Below, piece by piece: positions 13,901 to 23,275 of a stretch of 64,000 nt of DNA. The DNA comes from Pedobacter zeae (GTDB lineage: Bacteria > Bacteroidota > Bacteroidia > Sphingobacteriales > Sphingobacteriaceae): assembly GCF_014196715.1 (NCBI RefSeq), contig NZ_JACIEF010000001.1, forward strand, positions 850,872-914,871. The letters are read 5' to 3'. Under the pieces are notes generated by a model. The model saw only the letters and a program-made list of their open reading frames with translations, searched no databases and was not told the DNA's origin. The position numbers and the translations under genes are program-made. How positions within the stretch are numbered: the stretch's first letter is position 1; each line of letters begins with the position of its first letter.

Positions 13901-15109
13901 TTGCTTTCCAATGCCTTTAAATTTACACCTCCGGGTGGAAAAGTAGAGGTTATGCTGCATAAGCGGCTAAATAAAACTGAAACGGGTAAAGTTCTGTTGG
14001 AGTTGAAGATACAGGATTCCGGAATAGGCATTCCGGCCGATAAACAGGCACAGATTTTTGAACGTTTTTTTCAGCATGAAACTTCGGCGTCCATTCTGAA
14101 TCAGGGATCAGGCATTGGCCTGTCCATTACCAAAGAATTTGTGAAAATGCAGGACGGCGAAATAACCGTTGAAAGTGAACCTGGTCAGGGTACCTGTTTT
14201 ACACTGCTGCTGCGCTTATCGCCCGTTGTAGAAGAGCAGTCAACGCCTGACGACACGGAAGAAGACTTTTCGGTTCAATATGATCCCGATGATAAAGAAA
14301 AAACGATAAAAGAGCCTGCAAATAAACGTGCGTTGACCAAAAATACCCCTGTGATATTATTGGTAGAAGATAACGAAGATTTCAGGTTTTACCTTAAAGA
14401 TAACCTGAGTATTTATTATAAGATCGTGGAGGCCTCAAACGGTAAGGAAGGTTGGCAAAAAGCACTGGCATTACACCCGCATTTAATCGTTTCTGATATC
14501 AGTATGCCAGAAATGAGCGGTACCGAACTCTGCGCTAAATTAAAATCAGACGAGCGGACAAAACATATTCCGATTATCCTGTTAACGGCTTTAACAGCTG
14601 AGGAAGAACAATTGAAAGGCTTGGAAACAGGAGCAAACGATTACATGACCAAGCCCTTCAATTTCGAAATCTTACACTCGAAAATCAAGAACCTGCTCAC
14701 GCTGCATCAAACCTTTAAAAAAACCTATTCCAGACAGGTCAACATGTCGTCGCCAGAAATGGAAATCGAATCAGACGATGTGAAATTCTTAAACGCGGCT
14801 TTGCTATACATCGAAGAAAACCTCCATAATTCCCAGCTCTCTGTAGAAGATCTGAGCAGCCACATGGCGATGAGCAGGGTATCGCTCTATAAAAAATGCC
14901 TGAGGGTTACCGGTAAAACCCCTGTTGACTTTATCCGGTCTGTTAAACTTGAGAAAGCAGCAGTTTTATTGGAGAAAAGTACCAAAACCATATCTGAAAT
15001 ATGCTACATGGTGGGTTTTAGTACGCCAAATTATTTTGCAAAAGCATTTAAGGCCAAATACAATGTACTCCCTTCAGAATATATAGCAGAAAAAAGGAAT
15101 GTAAATTAA
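10934..15109 (+). CDS. Hybrid two-component system sensor/regulator (HTCS)
   Basis: 1391 aa in the canonical one-protein HTCS order. After a signal peptide come about 14 two-component-regulator propeller repeats (about residues 25-730, recurring IWIGT/LWIGT), a Y_Y_Y domain (about 735-800), one membrane span (about 806-828), a short coiled linker, HisKA with His877 in NLSHEFRTP, HATPase_c (about 975-1095), a receiver domain with phospho-acceptor Asp1188 in SDISMP and an AraC-type DNA-binding domain (about 1285-1390). In this family the periplasmic propeller binds an oligosaccharide and the AraC domain switches on the neighbouring locus. It lies between the GH2-GH42 block and the GH31-GH3 block. 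Confidence 0.95.
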   Translation: MLRFLALICALVWCNLLYSQEDTYRFSRIDITNGLSDNQTNAIYKDHKGFMWFGTMAGLSRFDGHDFKIFRHNSKDSSSLPNGYVIGIFEGPERELWVKSNQGFSIYDAASEKFESFQQKHFAKYKIPGGYLREVKTDGRGKLYFNVENQGIYGYDSKTRTSKKYTLKGEQINELKNTQISDFIDDLKGNLWVVYYNGIIDKFNLKQQRVTNRYQAVYEYFAGQASWCSFSSDADGDIYIFSGTNPFGLFYLHTASEKFHYFGKKQDHTGLSSKNVSRVIEGDDGKIWIGTDHGGINILDKKTRRLTYILNKENDPRSLSDNSISALYKDNNHIIWIGTFKKGICFYHKSVYKFPANPYLAGKSPIKKDVNCFAEDNHNNLWIGTNGEGLLRLNKITGEITTYRNNPENNNSLSSDIVVSLEIDHEGILWIGTYLGGLDAFDGKNFRHFKPGPGPDKLSDNRVYALLNDSYNRLWVGTLNGGLNLFDRQTGTFKHFNPDIKNTINSYVVSCLYEDRNKNIWIGTTGGVNIFDHKSGTFRYLKNNPADSNSLIQNDVNSILQDARGWMWIGTKEGISIYDPVRATFKNLNEAAGLPEDMVFELLEDEHHDIWYSSRKGLFKVSVSRNGKNYHFRYSKYNQLDGLESTQFNINAAGKTKAGELIFGGPSGFNIFRASEIKNSSVPAALVMTDLEVFYHKVGVGERINGHVVLPETITSLSNLNLTYKENIFSIQFALLNYLNPDKIIYKYNLEGFDKRWLTVSSELRKATFTNLDPGNYTLHVRAFNENDPLPIAESHLNITVSPPFWRTTWAYIIYMAMIGFALLYVRSRGILKLKREFALAQERAEARQLREQDRKEAERLRELDLLKIKFLTNLSHEFRTPISLILAPVDKLLISAKENERYGQLAMIKRNARRLLNMVNQLLDFRKMEEQELRLNNTEGEVVSFIKDATDSFYDLAERKQIKLTFASPIESLYAYFDHDKVERIVFNLLSNAFKFTPPGGKVEVMLHKRLNKTETGKVLLELKIQDSGIGIPADKQAQIFERFFQHETSASILNQGSGIGLSITKEFVKMQDGEITVESEPGQGTCFTLLLRLSPVVEEQSTPDDTEEDFSVQYDPDDKEKTIKEPANKRALTKNTPVILLVEDNEDFRFYLKDNLSIYYKIVEASNGKEGWQKALALHPHLIVSDISMPEMSGTELCAKLKSDERTKHIPIILLTALTAEEEQLKGLETGANDYMTKPFNFEILHSKIKNLLTLHQTFKKTYSRQVNMSSPEMEIESDDVKFLNAALLYIEENLHNSQLSVEDLSSHMAMSRVSLYKKCLRVTGKTPVDFIRSVKLEKAAVLLEKSTKTISEICYMVGFSTPNYFAKAFKAKYNVLPSEYIAEKRNVN

Positions 15110-15116
15110 GAGCGTA

Positions 15117-15170
15117 CCATTTTAAGCTTCTTTTTTTATTGTTCTCAACCATCAATAAAATGGGTTTTTT
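15117..15170 (+). terminator. Possible terminator after the HTCS gene
   Basis: Arms CCATTTTA (15117-15124) and TAAAATGG (15156-15163) pair perfectly and are followed by a T-rich run (GTTTTTTCTTC). The loop is long (31 nt), so this is a weak candidate. It would separate the regulator transcript from the GH31 gene. Confidence 0.35.
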
Positions 15171-15258
15171 CTTCTAAAAACACATTTTAATCGGTGCTGT
15201 GTTAACATTTCTACTTACATATTTAACATTACTGCTCTGTGGCCAAATGGTGGTATTG

Positions 15259-15266
15259 TAGTTTTG
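15259..15266 (+). promoter_or_regulatory. Possible -7 element upstream of GH31
   Basis: TAGTTTTG fits the Bacteroidota -7 consensus TAnnTTTG and lies 53 bp before the GH31 start in a 209-bp spacer. No clear TTTG occurs 19 bp upstream, which would fit a promoter needing an activator such as the HTCS. That last point is inference. Confidence 0.35.
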
Positions 15267-15318
15267 GAACATAAATCAGACAGCTTTATTCTAACCAATT
15301 AAAATACATTATTCCTTT

Positions 15319-18135
15319 ATGAGAAGATTCTCTTTTTTGATGCTATTGTTGCTGTTTACAACACATCTGCTTGCGGCAGATACTGTTGAAACCTTGCAGG
15401 ATGGTATAAAAATACACCCAAAGACAGGAGTAGCCAAGACCATTGAAATAAATGTGATCAACAGCCGGATTATACGGGTGCAGGCTTCACCCGAAAACAC
15501 CATTCCCCAGGTTACGAGTCTTTGCGTATTGCCTGGCCTTAAAGCATCGGTTCCTTTTAAGGTAACCAAAACGGCTTCATTTGCACAACTGGCTACTAAA
15601 GATATTACAGTAAAAATTTCCCTGATTTCAGGTGCAATCTCTTTTACCGACCATGCCGGTAAAGTATTGCTTCAGGAGGCGAAGAGAACCTTCAGCCCTT
15701 TAACTGTAGAAAACGATAAGGGCTATACCTTTCAGCAGGTTTTTACGGGTACGCCCGGCGAGGCGATTTATGGTCTTGGGCAGCACCAATCTGATGATTT
15801 TAATTATAAACATAAAAGCGAAGATCTTTTTCAGTACAACACCAAAGTTTCGGTGCCTTTTATAATGTCTACAAAAAACTATGGCATTTTATGGGATAAC
15901 TATTCACAGAGTAAATACGGCGATCCTAGAGATTATAAAGACCTGAACCAGTTTCGTCTTTTCAATAAAGACGGAAAGGAAGGTACACTTACCGCAACTT
16001 ATACCAATAAAGGCAGTGCAACTATTGTTCGCCAGGAATCGGCAATCGACTATGAAAACCTTACAACAGTAAAGAAATTTCCTGCCGATTTTAATTTTAA
16101 CAACGGCGCAGTAACCTGGGAGGGAGAAATTCTTGCCAACCAAACAGATGTTTACAAATTCAGCCTGTATTATGCCGGTTATACCAAAGTATGGCTGAAT
16201 GGAAAATTGGTGGTGCCCGAGCGTTGGAGAACCTCATGGAACCCGAATACCTTTAGGTTTTCTTTCCCGTTAACAAAGGGAAAACGCACCAAAATCAGAT
16301 TGGAGTGGAAACCCGATGGAGGTGTTTCTTATGTGGGCCTTAAAGCGCTTTCTTCTTCACCGATAGAGAAAAATGGCAATATCTCTTTTTGGTCAGAAAT
16401 GGGCGATAAAATGGATTATTATTTCGTATCCGGTAAAAACATGGATGAGGTAATCAGTGGTTACCGTACGTTAACCGGCAAGGCGAGTATTATGCCCAAA
16501 TGGGCCATGGGCTTTTGGCAGAGCCGCGAGCGTTATAAAACCCAGGATGAACTGTTAAAGGTGGTAGATGAATACCGCAAGCGTAAAATCCCGCTGGACA
16601 ATATTGTGCTCGACTGGAGTTACTGGCCTGAAAATGCCTGGGGAAGCCATCAGTTCGACCTGAGCAGGTTTCCTGACGCTAAAGGTATGGTAGACTCGGT
16701 ACATAAAGAAAATGCACATATCATGATATCGGTATGGCCAAAGTTTTATGTTACAACCGATCATTTTAAACAATTTAGCCAAAAAGGGTGGATGTATATG
16801 CAAGCGGTACAGGATAGTATACGCGATTGGATAGGCAAAGGTTATGTTGGGTCTTTCTACGATGCCTATAACCCCGATGCCCAAAAACTCTTTTGGAAAC
16901 AGATGAAAGAGAACCTGTATGTAAAGGGGTTCGATGCCTGGTGGATGGATGCTTCTGAACCCAACATTCGCGATTGTACCGATATGGAGTACCGCAAAAA
17001 ACTGTGTGGCCCCACTGCCCTCGGCTCTTCTACAAAATATTTTAATGCCTATGCCCTGATGAATGCCAATGCCATTTATAACGGCCAGCGTGAAGCGGAT
17101 AATAACAAACGGGTGTTTCTGTTAACACGATCTGGTTTTGCAGGTTTACAAAGGTATTCTACCGCTACCTGGAGTGGCGATATCGCATCAAGATGGGAAG
17201 ACCTGAAAGCGCAGATTCCTGCCGGTCTGAATTTTGCCATGTCGGGTATTCCGTTTTGGACGATGGACATTGGCGGCTTTTGCGTGGAAAAACGCTATGT
17301 TGAAGGCCAGAATGCTTTTGATGCAACAGGTAATGAAAATGCCGATTTAAAAGAGTGGCGCGAACTGAACCTGCGCTGGTTTCAGTTTGGAGCATTCAGC
17401 CCGCTTTTCAGGAGCCATGGCCAGTTCCCTTACCGCGAAATTTACAACCTGGCCCCGGAAGGTCACCCCGTTTACAAAAGTTTGGTTTATTATGATGAAC
17501 TACGTTACCGCTTAATACCCTACATCTACTCTTTAGCCGGGATGGCATACCATAAAGATTATACCCTAATGAGATCGCTGGCAATGGATTATACTGCTGA
17601 TCAGAAAACCTATGGCGTGAGCGACCAGTTTCTTTTAGGTTCAGGCTTAATGGTATGCCCGGTTTATAGTTACAAAGCGCGTAACCGGGAAGTTTATTTC
17701 CCATCGGGAACCAAATGGTACGATTTCTACACCCACAAACAAATTGAAGGTGGCCAGAAGTTAACTGTCGCAGCCCCGCTTGAGCGTATCCCTCTTTTTG
17801 TTCCGGCAGGTACCATTTTGCCTGTTGGCGAGGTAATGCAGTATACTTCAGAAAAGAAAGCCGACGATATCGAGATCCGGGTTTATAAAGGTAAAGATGG
17901 CAAGTTTAGTTTATATGAAGATGAAGGAAGCAACTATAATTATGAAAAAGGCGCTTTTTCTATCATCGGCTTTGAATATTCAAACGATAAAGACATGCTG
18001 GTAATCCATAAACGTAAAGGTAATTTTAATGGCATGCTAACCAACAGGACCTTCCGGGTAGTTTTGATTGGCAAAACAAATGCAGCATCGAAGACCGTTC
18101 GCTATAATGGTGCCGAAACAATAGTAAAGTTTTAA
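15319..18135 (+). CDS. Glycoside hydrolase family 31 alpha-xylosidase with PA14 insert
   Basis: 938 aa with a signal peptide (to about LLAA). The GH31 N-terminal beta-sandwich is interrupted by a PA14-type insert (about residues 255-350), followed by the TIM barrel. The nucleophile Asp544 is in the WMDASEP motif and the acid/base Asp621 is in TWSGD. The DASEP wording and the PA14 insert match known xyloglucan alpha-xylosidases of Cellvibrio and Bacteroides loci, so removal of alpha-1,6-xylose from xyloglucan oligosaccharides is the best prediction. Start preceded by a spacer with a possible promoter; GH3 follows after 41 bp. Confidence 0.9.
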   Translation: MRRFSFLMLLLLFTTHLLAADTVETLQDGIKIHPKTGVAKTIEINVINSRIIRVQASPENTIPQVTSLCVLPGLKASVPFKVTKTASFAQLATKDITVKISLISGAISFTDHAGKVLLQEAKRTFSPLTVENDKGYTFQQVFTGTPGEAIYGLGQHQSDDFNYKHKSEDLFQYNTKVSVPFIMSTKNYGILWDNYSQSKYGDPRDYKDLNQFRLFNKDGKEGTLTATYTNKGSATIVRQESAIDYENLTTVKKFPADFNFNNGAVTWEGEILANQTDVYKFSLYYAGYTKVWLNGKLVVPERWRTSWNPNTFRFSFPLTKGKRTKIRLEWKPDGGVSYVGLKALSSSPIEKNGNISFWSEMGDKMDYYFVSGKNMDEVISGYRTLTGKASIMPKWAMGFWQSRERYKTQDELLKVVDEYRKRKIPLDNIVLDWSYWPENAWGSHQFDLSRFPDAKGMVDSVHKENAHIMISVWPKFYVTTDHFKQFSQKGWMYMQAVQDSIRDWIGKGYVGSFYDAYNPDAQKLFWKQMKENLYVKGFDAWWMDASEPNIRDCTDMEYRKKLCGPTALGSSTKYFNAYALMNANAIYNGQREADNNKRVFLLTRSGFAGLQRYSTATWSGDIASRWEDLKAQIPAGLNFAMSGIPFWTMDIGGFCVEKRYVEGQNAFDATGNENADLKEWRELNLRWFQFGAFSPLFRSHGQFPYREIYNLAPEGHPVYKSLVYYDELRYRLIPYIYSLAGMAYHKDYTLMRSLAMDYTADQKTYGVSDQFLLGSGLMVCPVYSYKARNREVYFPSGTKWYDFYTHKQIEGGQKLTVAAPLERIPLFVPAGTILPVGEVMQYTSEKKADDIEIRVYKGKDGKFSLYEDEGSNYNYEKGAFSIIGFEYSNDKDMLVIHKRKGNFNGMLTNRTFRVVLIGKTNAASKTVRYNGAETIVKF

Positions 18136-18151
18136 TAGACAGCTGCTTTAA

Positions 18152-18172
18152 ACACACACACACATACACACA
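18152..18172 (+). repeat. CA dinucleotide run directly upstream of the GH3 start
   Basis: (AC)6 followed by AT and a further short AC run ends 4 bp before the GH3 ATG. It occupies the position of the ribosome binding region and is a simple sequence repeat that could change length by slippage. Confidence 0.85.
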
Positions 18173-18176
18173 ATTA

Positions 18177-20375
18177 ATGAAATCAATTGTATTAACGGTA
18201 ACAGTGCTGTGCGCCTCTTTATGGGCTGGCGCACAGCAAAAACAGCCGGTTTATCTCGATCTGAGTCAGCCGTTGGAAAAGCGGGTTGAAAATGCGCTCT
18301 CACTGATGACTACCGAAGAGAAAGTGTCTCTTTGTTATGCTCAATCAAAATTCAGTTCAAAAGGTGTGCCCCGCTTGGGCATACCTGAAGTTTGGACGGA
18401 CGATGGACCTCATGGAATCCGTGAGGAAGTTTTATGGGATGAATGGGGTGGTGCCAACTGGACGAACGATTCCTGTACCGCGTTTCCGGCACTTACCTGC
18501 CTGGCAGCCTCCTTTAACCCTAAATTATCTTTGCTTTATGGTAAGTCTATTGGCGAGGAAGCCCGTTACCGCAATAAAACGGTATTGTTGGGGCCGGGAG
18601 TAAATATTTACCGCACTCCGTTAAACGGAAGAAACTTTGAATACATGGGCGAAGATCCCTACCTCAGTTCGCACATGGTGGTACCTTATATCCAGGGTGT
18701 ACAATCCATTGGCGTGGCAGCCTGCGTTAAACATTTTGCCCTGAATAACCAGGAAGAGTGGCGCGGACATATCAATGTTGATCTTAGTGACCGTGCTTTA
18801 TACGAAATTTACCTGCCGGCATTTAAGGCCGCAGTACAGGAAGCAAAAGTATGGTCCATTATGGGTGCCTATAATCAGTTTAGAGGGGAGCATTGTTGTC
18901 ATAACGACCTGCTGTTGAATAAGATCCTGAAAAACGACTGGAAATTCGATGGGGTGGTAATTAGCGATTGGGGAGGGGTGCACAGCACAGATCAGGCGGT
19001 TAAAAACGGGTTAGACCTCGAAATGGGTACTTACACAGATGGGTTAACCACCAACGGAAAGTTTCCTTATTCTGATTATTACCTGGCCAAGCCCTTCCTT
19101 AAGGGGATTAAAGAAGGCAAATACGATATCGCTTTACTTGACGATAAAGCCCGCCGTATACTACGTTTGATTTTCCGTACCACCATGAGCGCCAACAGGC
19201 CTTATGGCCGTTTTGTTTCTCCTGAACACAGTGAGGCAGCACGTAAAATTGCGGAAGAAGGAATAGTGCTTTTAAAAAATGATAAACAATTTTTTCCAAT
19301 TGGCAGTGGTAAATACAAAAAGATAGCAGTTATTGGTGAAAATGCCGACAGGAGCCTCGTAGTTGGTGGCGGTTCATCATCACTTAAGGTAGCTTATGAA
19401 AAATCACCATTGGAGGGATTGATCGCTAAATATGGAAAGGATCACATTACTTACAGTCTTGGCTATGCCTCGGGGCCTGCATTATATGGGCGTGAGGAGC
19501 CTTCAAAATTAAATGCCGATTCATTGATTAATGCAGCAGTAGAGGTAGCCAAGCAAGCTGATGTTGTTTTTTTTATCGGCGGATTAAACAAAAACCACTT
19601 TCAGGATTGTGAAGGTGGCGATCGAAAGTCTTTAAGTCTTCCTTTTGGCCAGGATAAATTAATTGATGCTTTGTTGAAAGTAAATAAAAACACGGCTGTA
19701 GTATTGCTCAGTGGTAATGCCGTGTCGATGCCATGGATAAACAAAGTACCGGCTATTATACAGGGATGGTATCTCGGCTCCGAAGCCGGAAATGCATTGG
19801 CTGAAGTAATTTCAGGCGAAGTAAACCCTTCGGGTAAACTGCCGTTTTCGTTTTCCAAAAAACTGGAAGATAATGCTGCACATTTTTATGGTAAAATTTC
19901 CTATCCCGGCGACAGTATTAACCAATATTACAAGGAAGATATTTTGGTAGGGTACCGTTGGTTTGACACTAAAAAAATAGCCCCACAATACCCTTTTGGT
20001 TACGGTCTTTCTTATACCAGTTTTAATTTAGGCACGCTTTCTACTAATAAATCCGTTTATAGTAAGGAGGATGTTATCAAGGTAAGATTCACGGTTAAAA
20101 ACACGGGAGCGCGCTATGGTGCTGAGGTTGCCCAGTTATATGTGAACGATCCGGTTTGCAGTGTTTCGCGTCCGGTAAAAGAGCTGAAAGCCTTTGAAAA
20201 GGTGTTCCTGCAACCAGGGGAAACAAAAGTTGTTGAAATGGATGTAAAAGTATCAGATCTTGCCTTTTATGATGAAAGTAGAAAAGATTGGAATGTTGAA
20301 GCAGGAGATTTCATATTACAGCTTGGAAATTCATCCGGTAATATTTCCCAAAAACTTAAAATAACGGTTAAATAA
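18177..20375 (+). CDS. Glycoside hydrolase family 3 beta-glucosidase / beta-xylosidase
   Basis: 732 aa with a signal peptide ending near AGAQ. Domain order is the GH3 TIM barrel (about 35-330), the alpha/beta sandwich (about 365-600) and a C-terminal fibronectin-III-like domain (about 640-725). The nucleophile Asp264 sits in VISDWGG. The acid/base is expected in the second domain, where FQDCEGGDR (around residue 475) is a candidate. After the GH31 removes xylose, such an enzyme would release backbone glucose, or xylose if the target is xylan. It is the last gene of the locus and is followed by a strong terminator. Confidence 0.9.
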   Translation: MKSIVLTVTVLCASLWAGAQQKQPVYLDLSQPLEKRVENALSLMTTEEKVSLCYAQSKFSSKGVPRLGIPEVWTDDGPHGIREEVLWDEWGGANWTNDSCTAFPALTCLAASFNPKLSLLYGKSIGEEARYRNKTVLLGPGVNIYRTPLNGRNFEYMGEDPYLSSHMVVPYIQGVQSIGVAACVKHFALNNQEEWRGHINVDLSDRALYEIYLPAFKAAVQEAKVWSIMGAYNQFRGEHCCHNDLLLNKILKNDWKFDGVVISDWGGVHSTDQAVKNGLDLEMGTYTDGLTTNGKFPYSDYYLAKPFLKGIKEGKYDIALLDDKARRILRLIFRTTMSANRPYGRFVSPEHSEAARKIAEEGIVLLKNDKQFFPIGSGKYKKIAVIGENADRSLVVGGGSSSLKVAYEKSPLEGLIAKYGKDHITYSLGYASGPALYGREEPSKLNADSLINAAVEVAKQADVVFFIGGLNKNHFQDCEGGDRKSLSLPFGQDKLIDALLKVNKNTAVVLLSGNAVSMPWINKVPAIIQGWYLGSEAGNALAEVISGEVNPSGKLPFSFSKKLEDNAAHFYGKISYPGDSINQYYKEDILVGYRWFDTKKIAPQYPFGYGLSYTSFNLGTLSTNKSVYSKEDVIKVRFTVKNTGARYGAEVAQLYVNDPVCSVSRPVKELKAFEKVFLQPGETKVVEMDVKVSDLAFYDESRKDWNVEAGDFILQLGNSSGNISQKLKITVK

Positions 20376-20446
20376 TCTACAGAAATTGACAACCCATGAG
20401 GTTCCGGAAAGGGTATAGAAGTCCCATAGCCAGACCATTCGGATAT

Positions 20447-20484
20447 AAAAAGGGTAATTTTCCAATTGGAAAATTACCCTTTTT
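20447..20484 (+). terminator. Intrinsic terminator after GH3
   Basis: A perfect inverted repeat: AAAAAGGGTAATTTTCC pairs with GGAAAATTACCCTTTTT around an AATT centre, followed by more Ts. It closes the carbohydrate locus and separates it from the TonB receptor gene. Confidence 0.85.
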
Positions 20485-20576
20485 GTTTAGTGAAACACGA
20501 GTTTAAATTTTCTTAAATCACTTTTACGCTCTCCGCTCCCCGTTACAGTTATTTCGCTATTTATCTAAATTTTTAA

Positions 20577-20613
20577 TTTGATATATTTAAATATAAATTT
20601 AGATTTGTCTAAA
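20577..20613 (+). promoter_or_regulatory. TonB-receptor promoter with overlapping operator-like dyad
   Basis: TTTG (20577-20580), a 19-bp spacer and TAGATTTG (20600-20607) match the Bacteroidota -33/-7 consensus exactly. A dyad TTTAGA-TTTG-TCTAAA (20598-20613) covers the -7 box, the usual position for a repressor. The start codon lies 34 bp downstream of the -7 box. Confidence 0.72.
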
Positions 20614-20641
20614 ATTATATTTAGGTAAATCATTTTTATTC

Positions 20642-23098
20642 ATGAAATCACTGTTACTATTCTGTTTTTGCTTTTTGATGTCGCTAAGCGTTATGGCGCA
20701 AAAACTAAGCCTTAAAGGTCTGGTTAACTCCCAAAACGGACCTGTAGAAAATATTACCGTAAAAATTGTGGGTTTCAACAGATCTACCAGGTCTGATAGC
20801 ACCGGTCATTACCAATTTAATCACCTTTCTTCAGGAAATTACGACCTTGTTTTTTCGGGTATTGGCTACCAATCGAAAAGGGTCAAAGTTACTTTGCAGA
20901 GAGATACTGCAATTATCAATACAGAACTGTTAAGTCTCTCGTCGAATCTGAATGATGTTGTGATTACCGGCGTTAACCGGGCCACCGAATTACGCAAAAG
21001 TCCTGTGCCCATTGCCGTAATTTCACGGAAATCAATTGATCAGAATGTAAATACCAATTTAATTGAGGCCATTGTTAAGGGAGTTCCGGGGGTTACTGCC
21101 GTTACTACGGGGCCAAATGTTTCCAAACCTTTTATACGTGGTTTAGGGTATAACCGGGTATTAACCCTATATGATGGTTTAAGGCAGGAAGGGCAGCAAT
21201 GGGGCGATGAACATGGAATAGAAGTAGATGAATATGCCATCACCCGGGCAGAAGTAGTAAAAGGCCCGGCCAGTTTAACATACGGCTCCGATGCCCTGGC
21301 TGGAGTGATTAACATGATCCCTTATACGCCTAATATCCGAAACGGAGAACTAAAAGGCGATTTTACCGCAAACTATCAGAGCAATAACGGCATGTTTGGT
21401 TCATCAATCGGATTTGCTTACCATAAAAACGATTGGAAGTATACGTTTAGGGCAACCGGAAAAACAGCCCATAATTATAAAAATAAGATTGATGGATTGG
21501 TTTATGGAACAGCTTTTAGGGAATATAATTTATCGGCCGGTGCAAGGGTAGATAAAACCTGGGGATCTTCTAAAACGGCTATTACCTATTATGATAATTT
21601 AATGGAGATACCCGATGGCAGCAGAGACTCCATATCCAGAAAATTTACACGACAGGTGTTAGATGATGGCGACGATATTAAAAATAGACCTGTTGTACCC
21701 GAAAGCGACCTGAACAGTTATGCTATTAACCCTTTGCACCAGCACATTCAGCATTTCCGTTTCTACAATACCAGCCAGTTTAAATTTGGTACAAGCGACT
21801 TGAATATATTAATTGGTGGGCAGCAAAGCGTAAGGAGGGAATATAACCATCCTACATTACCAGGTCAGGCTGGCCTTTACGTGGTACTCAATACCTTTAA
21901 TTACGATTTTAAATATAACCTGCCCGATTTTGCAGGTATCGAAAGTACACTTGGTATAAATGGCATGTATCAGGGCAACAGGAGCAAGGCAGCTACAGAT
22001 TTTCCCATTCCTGATTATGATCTTTTTGATGTTGGGGCTTTTTATTTTGCAAAAAAATCGATGGGAAAAATTGATATTTCCGGCGGATTAAGATTAGATA
22101 GAAGAAATATCAAATGGGACGATTTTTATGTGGGTACCGATGTTAAAACGGGTTTCGGTAAACAGGTAAGTGCTACCGATGCAACCGGCGAATTGCAGTT
22201 TCCTTCTTTTAACAAAAATTACTACGGTTTATCCGGAAGTTTAGGCTTTACCTATAACCTCTCCGAAAAACTATTGATCAAAGCAAATATTGCCAGGGGG
22301 TACCGCGCACCAAATATTACCGAAATCGGTTCAAATGGTTTAGATCCCGGTGCACACATTGTTTACCTGGGCAACCGCACTTTTAAACCCGAATTTAACC
22401 TGCAGGAAGATATTGGCATTATTGCCTATTTAAAAGATGCTGATATCAGCATGGAACTCTTTAACAACAACATTCAGAATTATATCTATCAATCGCGTTT
22501 AACAGATGCTGACGGAAATCCTGTTGTTATTGTGCCCGGAAATTTAACCTACCAGTACCAGCAATCAAAAGCGAGGCTGTACGGAGCAGAGGTTGCTCTT
22601 AATCTCCACCCTGTAACCATAAAGTGGTTAAATTTTAATACCAGTTTAGCCTATACTGTTGGTTTGAACCAAAACCAGGAGTTATTGACTAAATACGGGC
22701 GCGAAGCTAAATATCTGCCCTTTATTCCACCGCTGCAGGTACGGACAGAGATCAAGGCTACCGCGCAGAAACCTATCGGTATTTTTGCTCAGCCCTATAT
22801 CAAAATCGATGCTGCCTTTTTTGGCGACCAGGATAAGTTTTATGCTTTAGATAATACGGAGACTTTTACCCCTGGTTATACACTGATTAATGGGGGAATT
22901 GGTTCAACCTTGAAATCCAGGAAAGGAAAAACATTTTGCGATATTTTTTTACAGGCCGATAATATTTTCAATGTAGCATATCAATCTAATCTGAACCGGC
23001 TGAAATATTTCGAATATTACAACCAATCGCCCAATGGCCGGTCTGGAATTTATAATATGGGCAGAAATTTTAGCTTCAAAGTAATTGTACCGATTTAA
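20642..23098 (+). CDS. TonB-dependent receptor
   Basis: 818 aa: signal peptide (to VMAQ), carboxypeptidase-regulatory-like beta domain (about 22-100), plug domain (about 115-230, with RGLGYNRV and SLTYGSDALAG) and a 22-strand barrel ending in an aromatic-rich terminus. It imports a ligand across the outer membrane using TonB energy. Lack of a SusD partner, its own promoter with an operator-like dyad over the -7 box and a terminator before it point to a metal or siderophore substrate, not the glycans of the preceding locus. The ligand cannot be named from sequence. Confidence 0.88.
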   Translation: MKSLLLFCFCFLMSLSVMAQKLSLKGLVNSQNGPVENITVKIVGFNRSTRSDSTGHYQFNHLSSGNYDLVFSGIGYQSKRVKVTLQRDTAIINTELLSLSSNLNDVVITGVNRATELRKSPVPIAVISRKSIDQNVNTNLIEAIVKGVPGVTAVTTGPNVSKPFIRGLGYNRVLTLYDGLRQEGQQWGDEHGIEVDEYAITRAEVVKGPASLTYGSDALAGVINMIPYTPNIRNGELKGDFTANYQSNNGMFGSSIGFAYHKNDWKYTFRATGKTAHNYKNKIDGLVYGTAFREYNLSAGARVDKTWGSSKTAITYYDNLMEIPDGSRDSISRKFTRQVLDDGDDIKNRPVVPESDLNSYAINPLHQHIQHFRFYNTSQFKFGTSDLNILIGGQQSVRREYNHPTLPGQAGLYVVLNTFNYDFKYNLPDFAGIESTLGINGMYQGNRSKAATDFPIPDYDLFDVGAFYFAKKSMGKIDISGGLRLDRRNIKWDDFYVGTDVKTGFGKQVSATDATGELQFPSFNKNYYGLSGSLGFTYNLSEKLLIKANIARGYRAPNITEIGSNGLDPGAHIVYLGNRTFKPEFNLQEDIGIIAYLKDADISMELFNNNIQNYIYQSRLTDADGNPVVIVPGNLTYQYQQSKARLYGAEVALNLHPVTIKWLNFNTSLAYTVGLNQNQELLTKYGREAKYLPFIPPLQVRTEIKATAQKPIGIFAQPYIKIDAAFFGDQDKFYALDNTETFTPGYTLINGGIGSTLKSRKGKTFCDIFLQADNIFNVAYQSNLNRLKYFEYYNQSPNGRSGIYNMGRNFSFKVIVPI

Positions 23099-23100
23099 AA

Positions 23101-23149
23101 TGGATCGGGTAAGATGGAATATGGTAGATAAAGTAGGAATAATGGGAAC
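23101..23149 (+). repeat. Degenerate heptamer array (consensus TGGnAnA), left arm
   Basis: Seven consecutive 7-bp units start two bases after the receptor's stop codon: TGGATCG, GGTAAGA, TGGAATA, TGGTAGA, TAAAGTA, GGAATAA, TGGGAAC. The segment GTAAGATGGA (23109-23118) is the exact reverse complement of TCCATCTTAC at 23370-23379, which is in the right arm. Confidence 0.7.
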
Positions 23150-23275
23150 TACAAATGACCAACAGATATCTCTCATTTCATAATGTTTCTTGTTTCATTT
23201 AGAAATTGGGGGGTATTTATATCTTCCATTTTCTTTTTTGTATCCATTAAACCTTTCAACGCTCTGCCTTTCTAT

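Noticed and set aside
20642..23098. SusC importer of the preceding carbohydrate locus
   Set aside because: There is no SusD, a strong terminator separates it from GH3, and it has its own promoter with an operator-like dyad; the ligand is more likely a metal complex.
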